From positions 1-13,941 of the forward strand of contig JBKPCR010000354.1 of assembly GCA_046727435.1 (NCBI GenBank): a stretch of DNA of 13,941 nucleotides. The letters are read 5' to 3'. Positions 1 through 7,978 of the stretch are shown piece after piece. The DNA is from CAVPRW01 sp046727435 [NCBI: bacterium]. Its GTDB lineage: Bacteria; Tectomicrobia; Entotheonellia; J063. The notes below the pieces were generated by a model that was not told the DNA's origin, ran no database searches, and was given only the letters and a program-made list of their open reading frames with translations. Position numbers and translations under genes: made by a program. Position 1 is the first letter of the stretch, and the number at the start of each line of letters is the position of its first letter.

Positions 1-327
1 CTCAGTGGTCCTACAAAGTCACAGTGTCTGTGGCGTTTGAAAGAGGGCAACGCCGTGGTGCGGCGATGGGCATAACTGACCGAGATCATATTGATAGGCA
101 TTTTAGAGTGCGCCATTCATTTTGAGAGAGATACCCACCAGCGTCACGTTTTTCGCATTCTTCGCTCCCACCCATATTCCTTCACTTATTCCACTTTCGA
201 ACGCCATGTGTCCAGGCTGTCGGAGTGACGCCGGTCCGTGCATTGTTGGGGTCTAGCGGTATGTGAGGCACAGACGTTGCACGATCATAGTGACTGTAGG
301 AAACGCCACGATGGAGATAAGTAAGGG
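1..327. other. No recognisable gene
   Basis: Both strands were read. The longest edge-touching frame (third plus-strand frame, about 40 codons from base 3) has no recognisable motif and ends in TGA near base 122. I see no tRNA-like fold, no clear promoter and no repeat. The stretch may be intergenic or decayed sequence left of the small ORF at 403. Confidence 0.5.
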
Positions 328-360
328 GTGCCCGTGCCAAACGGGAGGGAATACGGGCAC
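328..360 (+). repeat. Short inverted repeat upstream of small ORF
   Basis: GTGCCCGT at 328-335 is perfectly complementary to ACGGGCAC at 353-360, with a 17-base loop. It lies 42 bases before the ATG at 403. It could fold in the leader of the small gene or act as an operator for a DNA-binding product; there is no T-run, so a classical terminator is unlikely. Its function is inference only. Confidence 0.4.
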
Positions 361-402
361 GTGAAATTGATCTTAAGGCTCGTAGAGGGGAAGGGGCTTT
401 TT

Positions 403-564
403 ATGGAAATCAGCGTAACCGAGGAGGTTCAAACACAGCTGGACCAAGTAAAGGAATGGATGGAGTCGAAAATTGGACGGGAAGTTACATACAACGATGT
501 AATCCTACAAATCCTCAAGAACTTCCAAAATATATTATACCCCGAAGATCTTGGGAGTGCCTGA
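403..564 (+). CDS. Small ribbon-helix-helix/antitoxin-like hypothetical protein
   Basis: This is a 53-residue protein. I chose the ATG at 403 over the upstream in-frame start at 328 because a purine-rich Shine-Dalgarno (GAGGGGAAGGGG, about 385-396) sits just before it, and because the sequence becomes protein-like there. It begins with a short beta-prone segment (MEISVTEEV), followed by a charged helix (residues 8-25) and a second helix around YNDVILQILKNF (30-41). The order strand, 'TEEV..QLD..K', then 'TYNDVI..IL' resembles small RHH-type antitoxins and the archaeal/bacterial VapB-like 'EEVYEELK..GESYDDVI' proteins. No toxin partner is visible on either side: the next gene is a minus-strand hypothetical more than 100 bases away. 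It is too short for a firm family call and may be spurious or a stray antitoxin. It ends with TGA. Confidence 0.5.
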   Translation: MEISVTEEVQTQLDQVKEWMESKIGREVTYNDVILQILKNFQNILYPEDLGSA

Positions 565-678
565 GGGCCTCGTTGAACAGTCGCCAGATGAATATTTCCT
601 ACGAGTTCACCTGCAGAGGCGGTAGCACGGACCAGATCGAACATCAGCTATCCACCCAGTCCGCTACCGCACGAAGCT

Positions 679-1161
679 TTACGTTACAAAGATAAGGCCC
701 ATGTGATGGTCAGTAACCTCCCCGGCATCACTGATGATGAAATTCGAAGTAATCAAACCCTGTGCGCCTTTAAACTGGCCCTCACCACCCTCCACCTGCC
801 ACATCACAGCCCCTTGCTTCAGGTTTGGCTCAGCACTAGGCCCGATATATCCTTGCCCAATGGTGCTGAATCGCAGGCGGTGTTCGCCTTCCCCAAAGGT
901 GATCATGCCCGTTTCCTTAAAGCCACCCTCTCCCGCCGAAGTCGCCTCTGATGATTCAAAACCGCCAAGGAAGGTCACCTCTGAGTCAAAGGTGGCCTGC
1001 TTGCCAGTTGCTGGTTCTATGGTAGCCTGTACCCCATGTTGCCCCACGACTGTAGTACATATGCAACTAACTGCAACCGTCGTAACCTTCATGACGTTTG
1101 GAGACGTCCCCACTGGGCGCACTTCTCCTTTAAATTGCATTGTATAGGTCATTTGCCTCAT
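679..1161 (-). CDS. Conserved-looking beta-rich hypothetical protein
   Basis: This gene encodes 160 residues. The ATG at 1161 is favoured by AAGGAG eight bases upstream on the minus strand; a second Met three codons in is less well placed. There is no signal peptide and no membrane segment. The sequence is rich in Gly, Thr and alternating hydrophobic residues, with repeated strand-like units: SEVTFLGGF (59-67), GMITFGEGEHRLRFSTIGQGY (84-104), AVMWQVEGGEGQFKGAQGLITSNF (118-141). A 'G.G.F.GA.G.ITSNF' segment near the C-terminus is typical of small single-domain beta-barrels of the allene-oxide-cyclase or DUF3224-like kind, so I suspect such a fold, without naming a function. Two cysteines (33 and 35, in SCICTT) could bind metal or be incidental. 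It is the last gene of the minus-strand run, 137 bases after the PRC/CBS gene, with GC-rich palindromes between, so it is probably transcribed separately. Confidence 0.7.
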   Translation of the reverse strand: MRQMTYTMQFKGEVRPVGTSPNVMKVTTVAVSCICTTVVGQHGVQATIEPATGKQATFDSEVTFLGGFESSEATSAGEGGFKETGMITFGEGEHRLRFSTIGQGYIGPSAEPNLKQGAVMWQVEGGEGQFKGAQGLITSNFIISDAGEVTDHHMGLIFVT

Positions 1162-1247
1162 AAGATGGCTCCTTGGGAGAAGGTACCGTAGCCCTTTCGA
1201 CTCGCCTAATGGACTGCAACATCCTATGAGCTGGCAGTTTGGCGTAC

Positions 1248-1286
1248 GGCCCCAGGCTGAGCTTGGGGGCCCATGCTGGCGCCCCC
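1248..1286 (-). terminator. GC-rich overlapping palindromes, possible terminator
   Basis: GGCCCC (1248-1253) can pair with GGGGCC (1266-1271), or alternatively GGGGGC (1265-1270) with GCCCCC (1281-1286). They lie 13-50 bases beyond the stop of the PRC/CBS gene and before the RBS of the hypothetical. Neither hairpin is followed by a run of T on the minus strand, so intrinsic termination would be weak. The two mutually exclusive folds are seen directly; the role is inferred. Confidence 0.3.
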
Positions 1287-1298
1287 GTTCATGAGGCG

Positions 1299-2252
1299 TT
1301 AACGTAGAGGCTCGGAGGGCTCTGAGACGCCTTCTAAGATCTGGCCCGCCTGCTGCGTGTCGCCGGTATGTACAGCTAGATCACCCAGCGAGATGATTCC
1401 GGCCAGTTGCTTAGACTGGTTGAGGACCACCAGTCGGCGGACCTGCTGCTCCATCATGATCCGAGCGGCCTCGCTGACATCATCGTCCTCGGAGACATGC
1501 ACTACCTCAGGCGTCATCACTTCGTGGACTTTGGTCGTCTTGGGGTCACGTCCTTCAGCCGTGGCCCGCACGGTGATGTCGCGATCCGTCAACATCCCCA
1601 CTAGTTGGTCGCCGCTGCATACTGGTAGCATACCCACATCCAGGGCCGCCATCTTTTGAGCCGCTTCCCAGAGAGTGCCCTCGGGATGGACGACTTCCAC
1701 GTTGCGGGTCATAATGTCCTTAACTTGCACACCTGCCATCTCAGAATAATACAAGCCAGATGTGACTGCTGATGTGGCCGGCCGCACGTCGTAATCGCGG
1801 TCTATGTCGGCCCCACTGCCTGGGCGATTCGCAGATGAATAGTACGGATAGGGTGGATAGTGGTAATCATCTCCCCAATAGGGAGGGTAGCCATAGTGGC
1901 TATACACATCGCTGGCGTAGCGCTCTTCCACCAAGGTCGGGTCATACCGGGGAGCACCTGCAACGCGCTCCCGGCTCTGATTAATGTGAACGACGTCAGG
2001 TGTAATGCGGCTGATCGCATCCACCGGGAGCAGAAACTTGGTGGCGCCCAACCCAAGGAACCCGCCGGACGACACTTCTAAAAAACGCACCTTGCGCTCT
2101 TGCTCATCGATGAATAAATCATTAACCGTGCCTACCTCTTCTCCCGCCAAATCTAGGACCTTCAGCGCTCGAATATCTTCGGCCTGCTCAGCGAGCGTCA
2201 GGTTCGTGTCACTTAACCTTACCAATCTTGCTGTGGTTTCGTTCGTAGCCAT
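1299..2252 (-). CDS. PRC-barrel and tandem CBS-domain protein
   Basis: This gene encodes 317 residues. The ATG at 2252 (MATNET) was chosen over the in-frame start at 2273 because AAGGAGG lies six bases before it. The order is: a PRC-barrel domain at about 27-95 (DIRALKVLDLAGEEVGTV..LFID, then VRFLEV and the KFLLPVDAI strand), a Tyr/Pro/Asp-rich low-complexity linker at about 103-140 (GYPPYWGDDY, HYPPYPYY), and two CBS motifs at about 175-232 (VKDIMTRNV, LVGMLTDRDI) and 243-297 (VHEVMTPEV, LAGIISLGDLA). The 'G-h-h-T-D-R-D' of CBS1 is the usual adenosyl-nucleotide contact region. CBS pairs sense AMP/ATP/SAM or NAD-type ligands, while PRC barrels mediate RNA or protein contacts; the joined protein is probably a cytoplasmic stress or energy sensor. 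Its target is unknown. It lies 188 bases downstream of katE on the same strand, which suggests a shared stress role. Stop is TAA. Confidence 0.88.
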   Translation of the reverse strand: MATNETTARLVRLSDTNLTLAEQAEDIRALKVLDLAGEEVGTVNDLFIDEQERKVRFLEVSSGGFLGLGATKFLLPVDAISRITPDVVHINQSRERVAGAPRYDPTLVEERYASDVYSHYGYPPYWGDDYHYPPYPYYSSANRPGSGADIDRDYDVRPATSAVTSGLYYSEMAGVQVKDIMTRNVEVVHPEGTLWEAAQKMAALDVGMLPVCSGDQLVGMLTDRDITVRATAEGRDPKTTKVHEVMTPEVVHVSEDDDVSEAARIMMEQQVRRLVVLNQSKQLAGIISLGDLAVHTGDTQQAGQILEGVSEPSEPLR

Positions 2253-2402
2253 GGTACCCTCCTTACGCAGCAATCTTGTTTCGATTGCCGCTCTAGCATT
2301 AACGAGCCGCCGTTGACGGACCGCTCACCCTCTAGCTGTTATACGAACTTCCCTCTCCCGAGTACTTCCCGTCCATTTTGGTGCAGGTGCCACTGAAGAT
2401 TC

Positions 2403-2419
2403 GTCCAGCCGCTCTGGAC
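2403..2419 (-). terminator. Perfect hairpin after katE stop
   Basis: GTCCAG (2403-2408) and CTGGAC (2414-2419) form a perfect 6-bp stem with a 5-base loop, about 21 bases past the katE stop. There is no U-tract after it on the minus strand, so it may only protect the 3' end of the catalase mRNA or be a weak terminator before the PRC/CBS gene. Confidence 0.35.
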
Positions 2420-2440
2420 TGGATTCCCCTCATCCAGCAT

Positions 2441-4633
2441 TTACGCGGGTACGTGATCCTTCATCCCGCGGCTCCAATGGCGATGTTGGGCGATCGCCTT
2501 GATGAACTCCGCCGCCACATCGTCTACCCGAGCGTCACGGCCGATAATGACACCTTCGTCTATAACTATCTGATTGCCTTGGGTGTTCGCTTCGGGGATC
2601 GTCTCCATGCCAAGATTCGACGAGCGTAGCATCTCGATGCCGGCGCCGGTGCTGGCAATTGCCTTGCTATGTGTGTACGCCTCATGAACGAAGTGAAGGG
2701 CCCTGTCCTCACCTAGTAGCATCTCAACGCTTTTTTGACCGCCTGGCACGTAGACGGCATCGAACAGAACCGAGCCGGCGGTGAGCAAACTGAAATCAAT
2801 CGGGACTTCGGCACCATTGGCGCTCTTCAGCGATCCGTGCCGGGGGGCTACGACTTTTGCTTGCGCGCCCGCGGTTGACAAGGCCTGTTTCATGCGGGAG
2901 ATCGCCGCCTCATCAACGCCGTCAGCGGCGAGGATCGCCACGCGGCGTGTTTTGATATTGTCCTTCACGGTGTTCGCCATGCTCAAGGCCAGCGAGTGCC
3001 CGATCGGTTTCTTGATGGGCTTCGGCTGCAAGCGCTTGGCATCCGCGTCCGCCGGCACACTCATATTCAAAGGCCCGTCCAGCTTGGTCGGCACGCCGAG
3101 TCCGAGGCCTTGTGCAACTTGCTGCGCCAATGTCGCGTCCACATGCGCCAGCATGCCCACCATCCGCGTTCTGATGTCAGCCACCTCCACCTTGCCCAAT
3201 TCGAAGCAAAAAGCCTGCACCAAATGATCTTTTTCGGGTTCGGATTGACTATTCCAGAACAGTGCCGCCTGGCTGAAATGATCGAAGAAACTCTCACTCC
3301 GCGCCCGCACCTTCTGGCCTTCGAGCTTTTCCGCGTAACTGATAAAGCCGCCCATATCGCCCTTCGCTTGCATGGGGCAGCCGCTTCCCAGCGAATTCGG
3401 CTCATAGCTGACACGGCCCCGATTGATCATTTGACGCATGTAGCCGTCGCGTTGATGGTTATGGAGAGGCGCCATAGGGCGATTGATCGGAATTTCGTGA
3501 AAGTTGGGGCCTCCCAGGCGGATCAACTGCGTATCGGTATAAGAAAAGAGGCGACCTTGCAGGAGCGGGTCGCTGGTGAAATCGATGCCTGGCACAATGT
3601 GGCCCGGGTGAAAGGCCACCTGCTCGGTCTCCGCGAAAAAGTTATCCGGGTTACGGTTAAGGGTGAGCTTGCCAATGCGCCTGACTGGCACCAGTTCTTC
3701 AGGAATAATTTTGGTGGCGTCAAGCAGATCGAAATCGAACGCCTTCTCGTCCTTTTCCTCAACGATCTGCACCCCTAGTTCCCATTCGGGGTAATCGCCG
3801 TTTTCGATGGCTTCCCACAGATCGCGTCGGTGGAAGTCTGGGTCCAACCCAGAAATTTTCTGGGCTTCATCCCAGAGGACTGAGTGGACACCAAGGACAG
3901 GTTTCCAATGAAATTTCACAAACCGCGCTTGGCCCTGCTCGTTAACGAACCGAAACGTGTGGACGCCAAACCCTTCCATCATGCGATAGCTACGAGGAAT
4001 CGCCCGATCTGACATCACCCACATGATCATATGCATCGATTCTGGCATCAACGAAACGAAATCCCAAAATGTGTCGTGCGCCGAAGCCCCTTGAGGCATC
4101 TCATGATGGGGCTCTGGCTTGATGGCGTGGACAAGGTCCGGAAACTTGACCGCGTCCTGGATGAAGAAGACAGGGATGTTATTCCCGACGAGATCGTAGT
4201 TTCCCTCTTCCGTGTAAAATTTGACGGCAAAGCCACGCACATCACGGGCCAAGTCAGTCGCCCCGCGCGAGCCGACGACGGTTGAGAAACGCACGAAGAC
4301 CGGCGTCTTCACGGCCGGATCTTGGAGGAACTTGGCTCTGCTGTAGGGCGCCAGCGATTCGTACACTTGGAAATACCCGTGAGCCGCTGCGCCGCGCGCA
4401 TGCACGATCCGTTCGGGAATGCGTTCGTGGTCGAAGTGGGTTATCTTCTCCCGAAGGTGGAAATCTTCGAGGAGCGACGGACCGCGCACCCCGGCTTTAA
4501 GAGAATTCTGATCATCGTTGATTCGTAGACCCTGATTGGTCGTGAGGTATTGCCCCGCGCTATCCTCACGAAACTGTTCCAGGTCATGGACCTTATCGTG
4601 ATTGGTTTCCTGTTGACGTTTATCTTTAGGCAT
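2441..4633 (-). CDS. katE: Monofunctional catalase HPII (large subunit, clade 2)
   Basis: This heme catalase converts 2 H2O2 to 2 H2O and O2 in the cytoplasm and works as a tetramer. From ATG 4633 (GGAGG five bases upstream; the longer start at 4804 reads through intergenic sequence) it is 730 residues, close to the 753 of E. coli HPII. The distal heme-pocket His78 (VHARG), the catalytic Asn151 (VGNNIP) and proximal heme ligand Tyr365 (RLFSYTDTQ) keep the same spacing as His128, Asn201 and Tyr415 of HPII. His342 (FHPGH) matches HPII His392, which forms the unusual covalent bond to the proximal tyrosine. Residues about 562-718 form the C-terminal DJ-1/PfpI (flavodoxin-like) domain typical of large-subunit catalases; the DJ-1 nucleophile cysteine is absent (ASTGAG). 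There is no signal peptide. It is probably a stand-alone gene: the next gene upstream ends more than 700 bases away. Stop is TAA. Confidence 0.97.
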   Translation of the reverse strand: MPKDKRQQETNHDKVHDLEQFREDSAGQYLTTNQGLRINDDQNSLKAGVRGPSLLEDFHLREKITHFDHERIPERIVHARGAAAHGYFQVYESLAPYSRAKFLQDPAVKTPVFVRFSTVVGSRGATDLARDVRGFAVKFYTEEGNYDLVGNNIPVFFIQDAVKFPDLVHAIKPEPHHEMPQGASAHDTFWDFVSLMPESMHMIMWVMSDRAIPRSYRMMEGFGVHTFRFVNEQGQARFVKFHWKPVLGVHSVLWDEAQKISGLDPDFHRRDLWEAIENGDYPEWELGVQIVEEKDEKAFDFDLLDATKIIPEELVPVRRIGKLTLNRNPDNFFAETEQVAFHPGHIVPGIDFTSDPLLQGRLFSYTDTQLIRLGGPNFHEIPINRPMAPLHNHQRDGYMRQMINRGRVSYEPNSLGSGCPMQAKGDMGGFISYAEKLEGQKVRARSESFFDHFSQAALFWNSQSEPEKDHLVQAFCFELGKVEVADIRTRMVGMLAHVDATLAQQVAQGLGLGVPTKLDGPLNMSVPADADAKRLQPKPIKKPIGHSLALSMANTVKDNIKTRRVAILAADGVDEAAISRMKQALSTAGAQAKVVAPRHGSLKSANGAEVPIDFSLLTAGSVLFDAVYVPGGQKSVEMLLGEDRALHFVHEAYTHSKAIASTGAGIEMLRSSNLGMETIPEANTQGNQIVIDEGVIIGRDARVDDVAAEFIKAIAQHRHWSRGMKDHVPA

Positions 4634-4787
4634 AGAGCCTCCATTATTCGGAGCTATGGGGTGCTTTGAGGCAAAAATCTTTTTACCGGTTGAGGAAGTC
4701 TGGCGACTAAAGATTGCAACATCCTTGCCAGGTAGAGCGGCGCGGCGCACAAAACTGTTCGCCCTGGCAGTCCGCACATCCCGACTT

Positions 4788-4883
4788 CCCCCGCCAGGGG
4801 GCAAGGGAAGAACCTCCTTGCCCTATAAGGGTTGACGGCTTGTCCTGGAGCCTATGCCCTGTAAGGGGAGGGCCGGGTGAGGG
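4788..4883. repeat. REP-like GC-rich palindromic repeat cluster
   Basis: Three small palindromes are packed here: CCCCC-GCCA-GGGGG (4788-4801), CCCTATAAGGG (4821-4831), and a unit running CCCTGTAAGGGGAGGGCCGG followed by GTGAGGG (about 4857-4883). The last resembles the widespread 'CCCT..GGGAGAGGGC.GGGTGAGGG' interspersed palindromes found between genes in many bacteria, and it resembles the element at 6584-6680 in this window. It lies upstream of katE on the minus strand. Confidence 0.45.
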
Positions 4884-5107
4884 CTGTACGGCCTCTCAAA
4901 ATAGGAGGAAGAAGCGACTCCCATCTATCAGATTGAGATACCCGGAGGGATTTCTTGAGCGTACATTGAGTCTGCTCAAGCTCGTAGGACGCTGTATTCG
5001 GCCGCAGCGTTGCAGATGGTCGATGGGATAGCGAATGGGGGTTTGTGCAGCGTGTGGTTTGAGTTATTGGTGAGAGACGGGAAGATGCATTACCGCGTGT
5101 CCTGCTC

Positions 5108-5323
5108 TCAGCTGTGGCAAGCATCCTTGGGGAGTTCGCGAATACGGCCGTCTTCGATCAGTAAAATGCGGTCAGCTGCTTGTGCCAGCCGGTCTCGGTT
5201 GGCGGCAATATCATCTATCATGCTGTTGTACGGGATCTACCACTGCTCAGCATACAGCGTGCCGCGGACCAAAGGAAGACTGCAACAGTCAGCCAACTGG
5301 CCCCATTGCTTGTTCACAGGGTA
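5108..5323 (-). pseudogene. Decayed ORF remnant of unknown family
   Basis: On the minus strand this reads as about 70 protein-like codons with a single internal amber (TAG at 5239-5237) and a TGA end at 5110-5108. After the amber comes MIDDIAANRDRLAQAAD (Met at 5221), then RILLIEDGRIREL. This tail lines up residue for residue with the end of ABC-transporter ATPase domains (consensus '[25 protein letters not shown]'), with the H-loop His replaced by Asn. The upstream half (GQLADCC, LVRGTLYAEQW) does not look like an ABC ATPase to me, so the family is left open. No start codon or RBS precedes the whole. It is best taken as a gene relic, with moderate doubt that it ever was one gene. Confidence 0.4.
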
Positions 5324-5371
5324 CTATCTCTCTCAACATGCAAGGTGCCAACCAGCCCCTTTTCGTAAATG

Positions 5372-6538
5372 TTACCTTGACCAGACCCCTTGTGCCACCT
5401 GGGCGACGAGGCGCAATTTGGCCTCCTGCTCTGCGGCCGTCAATGGATTGCCGGCCTCTCCCGAGGCAAAGCCGCACTGCGGACTGACCGCCAACCGGTC
5501 CAATGGGATGTACTGGGTCGCCTCATGAATGCGCGCCTCCACGGCCTCGGAATGCTCCAGCGCGCCCTTCTTGGTGGTGAGCAAGCCAAGCACGACGCTG
5601 TGCTGCGGCAGGACATAGCGTAATGGTCCGAAGTCTCCCGCCCGCGGGGTATCGTACTCCAACAGCAGGCGGTCGAAGTTGCTGAGCCGGGGAAAGACCT
5701 CAGCCGCGATGCGTTCATAGCCGCCGTTGGCCAGCCAGCGGCCACCTGGGGCATTGCCGCGGCAGATGTGTATGGCGCGCGTCAGGCCGTTGATGCCTTC
5801 GAATACAGTGTTGTCGATCTCTGCATCGGCAATCAATTCAGCCGCCATGTCATGGCCCCAGGTTTCAAAGGCGGCACGGTTCTCCAGATCGACATGCCAC
5901 TGCGCATAGTTGGGCGCATCCAGCTGGAGGTAGTCACCTCCCAGCGTGATCATCTTGTCGATGACCTCAGTACGCAGGTAGTCGGCGATCGCGCATAGAA
6001 AGTCCTCGGGCGTGGGGTAGACCGTACCTGAATATTGTGGATGCCAAAAAATGCGGTGCCAGCTTGGTGCCGGAATCGTGAACTTGGTGCGGTGATGAGC
6101 GTTGGCCTTCAGGAACGCATACTCCTCCGCGACAATGTCGCGGACAACCTGCAGCGGCTTGGTAATGAACGGCCGGGTCGGCGCCGTCCATACCTGTGCG
6201 CGTTGACCGTCCGGTTCCTTCCAGAGTGACCACCAGCCCGGCTCGGCCTGGAGAAATTCATAGCCCGCAAGCGGCGCATGGGAGGCACCCTCTTCGCGGA
6301 GGGGTATCGTGACCACCCACGATTGTCGCCGGAGCTCGCCATCGGTGATCACATCCAGTCCAGCCGCTTCCTGCAGCGCGATGGCCTCCCTTACGGCACG
6401 GTCCTCCGCCGTATGGAGCTTGGCTTCGCTCACCCGCCCCTCACGCACCCCCTGCCGCGCCTCCCTGAGATAGGTGGGCCGCAGCAGGCTTCCCACGACA
6501 TCCGAACGGGCCACATTCATACGCGTGCTCGCCGTCAT
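5372..6538 (-). CDS. MetE-like zinc methyl/alkyl-transferase (copy 1)
   Basis: This protein of 388 residues belongs to the cobalamin-independent methionine synthase C-terminal family (COG0620-type barrel), which also contains epoxyalkane:coenzyme M transferase. Start ATG 6538 follows GGGAGGGCGGCAAT; the longer frame to 6637 reads into a palindromic repeat and is rejected. The fold signs are an N-terminal 'SDVVGSLLRP' (12-21), 'VITDGELRR' (63-71), TIPAPSWHR (154-162) and 'LQLDAPNY' (204-211). The zinc site is intact: His257 and Cys259 in HICRGN, Glu294 in LLLEYDTPRAG and Cys355 in SPQCGF. It lacks the N-terminal half of true MetE (about 750 residues), so it is not a complete methionine synthase. 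It transfers a methyl or alkyl group to, or from, a zinc-bound thiol; the substrate is unknown. It is third in a minus-strand row of paralogues, 163 bases after copy 2. Stop is TAA. Confidence 0.9.
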   Translation of the reverse strand: MTASTRMNVARSDVVGSLLRPTYLREARQGVREGRVSEAKLHTAEDRAVREAIALQEAAGLDVITDGELRRQSWVVTIPLREEGASHAPLAGYEFLQAEPGWWSLWKEPDGQRAQVWTAPTRPFITKPLQVVRDIVAEEYAFLKANAHHRTKFTIPAPSWHRIFWHPQYSGTVYPTPEDFLCAIADYLRTEVIDKMITLGGDYLQLDAPNYAQWHVDLENRAAFETWGHDMAAELIADAEIDNTVFEGINGLTRAIHICRGNAPGGRWLANGGYERIAAEVFPRLSNFDRLLLEYDTPRAGDFGPLRYVLPQHSVVLGLLTTKKGALEHSEAVEARIHEATQYIPLDRLAVSPQCGFASGEAGNPLTAAEQEAKLRLVAQVAQGVWSR

Positions 6539-6583
6539 ATTGCCGCCCTCCCTGGTCTGCAGATTTCCGAATGCACCCTTTTG

Positions 6584-6680
6584 CCCTTCTCCCTCTGGGA
6601 GAGGGCTGAGGTGGAGGAAGCCCAAGTGCTCGATCATACCCTGCCACTCTCACCCTCACCTTCTCCTGGAGGGAAAGGGA
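6584..6680. repeat. REP-like inverted pair between MetE-like genes
   Basis: CCCTTCTCCCTCTGGGAGAGGG with its tail CTGAGGTGGAGG (6584-6617) is followed about 34 bases later by CACCCTCACCTTCTCCTGGA and its continuation GGGAAAGGGA (6651-6680), roughly in inverted orientation. The first unit has an inner hairpin CCCTC-TGGGA-GAGGG (6591-6605). The pair sits between the stop of copy 2 and the start of copy 1, where it may stabilise or attenuate the message. The pattern matches the common bacterial interspersed palindromes whose translations read 'SPLPEGEG'. Confidence 0.55.
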
Positions 6681-6701
6681 ACCCCAAGGGGCTCCACCGG
6701 T

Positions 6702-7859
6702 CTAGCCATTCCAGAGCTGCCGTGTCGCCAGTTGGGCACCTTCCGCTAGGGCCTCGAATTTGGCCCAAACGATTTTCGGATGGCCGACGCGTCCTCCCAG
6801 CCCACAATCGGTCCCGGCGATCACGTTTTCGCGACCCACTAGCCTGGCATACTTGACCAGGCGCTCTGCGACGAGCTCTGGATGTTCGATGAAGTCGGTG
6901 GCATGGCCGACGACACCGGGAATCAGCACCTTCCCTGTAGGCAGTTTGACGTCTTCCCACACTCGCCACTCATGCTCGTGGCGAGGGTTCGAGGCTTCAA
7001 TGGAATAGCCCTCAACATTGACTTTCAGGATGAGGTCCACAATGTCTCGAAGGGGGATATCGTACTTATGGGGACCGTGATAGCTACCCCAGCACACGTG
7101 CAGGCGCACGCGTCCGGGGGGGATGCCCCGCAGCGCATGGTTGAGCGCTTCGACGCGCAGCTCGGCGAACTTCCGATACTCTGGTACGCTCATATGCGGA
7201 TGAATTTGCCAGGCGTCCGGCAGATCGGGATCATCGATCTGCAACAGGAAGCCGGCCTCGACAATCGCCTGGTATTCCTCGTGCATGGCGTCCGCGATGG
7301 CATCAAGGTAGGCCTCGTCGCTGGGATAGTACTGGTTGCGCATCCAATGCTCGATGGTGCCGGGCGCAATGGCGGGGAGAAAGGGTTCCGCGACCTGCAC
7401 GCCCGCGAGGGCTGCTTTGAAATTAGCGATGTCGGCTTGCACGGCCGTGTGCCCAATGTACCTCAGGGGCCCTGTGCAGAAGACTTGACGGGCGTTGGCC
7501 GAGGCACCACCGAAACCGCCGCGACTGGCGAAGTACTCGGCGAATTCCGGCATGTCGCGGCCGGAGATCATCGATGGCCGCTCGTCCGCGGAGAGCGGGC
7601 GCTCTTCGAACCCACTCAGGCGCTCGCGGGCATAAGTCGAAAAACTACGCTTCGAGAGCTCGCCATCGTTGATGATATCGAGGCCAACTGCGATCTGCTG
7701 CTGGACGACCTCGGCGACCGCGCTACGGACCCGCGTGGTGAATCGCGCCTGATCGTAGGGTTGTCCGTCATCCTTGGCGATGAGTATCTCTCGTAGATCA
7801 TCCGGCCGTGGCAAGCTACCGGCGTGCGTGGTGAGGATCCGTTCGGTGCTCCGCTGCAT
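6702..7859 (-). CDS. MetE-like zinc methyl/alkyl-transferase (copy 2, divergent)
   Basis: This gene encodes 385 residues from ATG 7859, chosen because GGGGAGG lies four bases upstream; the track to 7910 adds 17 residues without an RBS. It belongs to the same barrel family as its neighbours but to a different subgroup: the N-terminus reads TTHAGSLPRP (10-19), then DIINDGELSKRSF (61-73) and LLQIDDPDLPD (205-215). Zinc ligands are His254 and Cys256 in LHVCWGSYHGPH, Glu288 in YSIEASNPRHE and Cys352 in GTDCGLGGR. The 'WGSYHGPH' pocket replaces the 'RGN' of copies 1 and 3, so a different acceptor or donor is likely. It is cytoplasmic, with no signal peptide. It lies 119 bases after copy 3 and ends with TAG. 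Automatic annotation would probably call it 5-methyltetrahydropteroyltriglutamate-homocysteine methyltransferase, which over-states what can be known; the MetE N-terminal domain is absent. Confidence 0.9.
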   Translation of the reverse strand: MQRSTERILTTHAGSLPRPDDLREILIAKDDGQPYDQARFTTRVRSAVAEVVQQQIAVGLDIINDGELSKRSFSTYARERLSGFEERPLSADERPSMISGRDMPEFAEYFASRGGFGGASANARQVFCTGPLRYIGHTAVQADIANFKAALAGVQVAEPFLPAIAPGTIEHWMRNQYYPSDEAYLDAIADAMHEEYQAIVEAGFLLQIDDPDLPDAWQIHPHMSVPEYRKFAELRVEALNHALRGIPPGRVRLHVCWGSYHGPHKYDIPLRDIVDLILKVNVEGYSIEASNPRHEHEWRVWEDVKLPTGKVLIPGVVGHATDFIEHPELVAERLVKYARLVGRENVIAGTDCGLGGRVGHPKIVWAKFEALAEGAQLATRQLWNG

Positions 7860-7978
7860 GGTGCCTCCCCATTGCCAGGCGACAGCCTGATGGTTGACCA
7901 TATATCCCACGGGTGGTTGCTGACCACGCTTTGGATCAGCAACGACCCAGGACCTTTACTGCGATGCTGCCCCGATTG

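Larger units (their letters stand above)
4634..5371. other. Gene-poor gap between MetE-like gene and katE
   Basis: This 738-base stretch holds no intact gene I can support. It contains GC-rich palindromic repeats at 4788-4883 and a decayed minus-strand ORF at 5108-5323, both listed separately. The katE promoter must lie in its left part, but I cannot point to a convincing -35/-10 pair. Frames of 60-170 codons exist on both strands but show no family motifs and look like composition artefacts. Confidence 0.5.

Noticed and set aside
2996-3778. 260-codon plus-strand ORF opposite katE
   Set aside because: It is antisense to a clear catalase and shows no motif of its own.
4634-4804. N-terminal extension of the catalase to 4804
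   Set aside because: It has no homology to HPII, reads through palindromic sequence, and a strong GGAGG sits before the ATG at 4633.
6882-7796. 304-codon plus-strand ORF opposite MetE-like copy 2
   Set aside because: It mirrors the codon pattern of the real minus-strand gene and has no recognisable domain.
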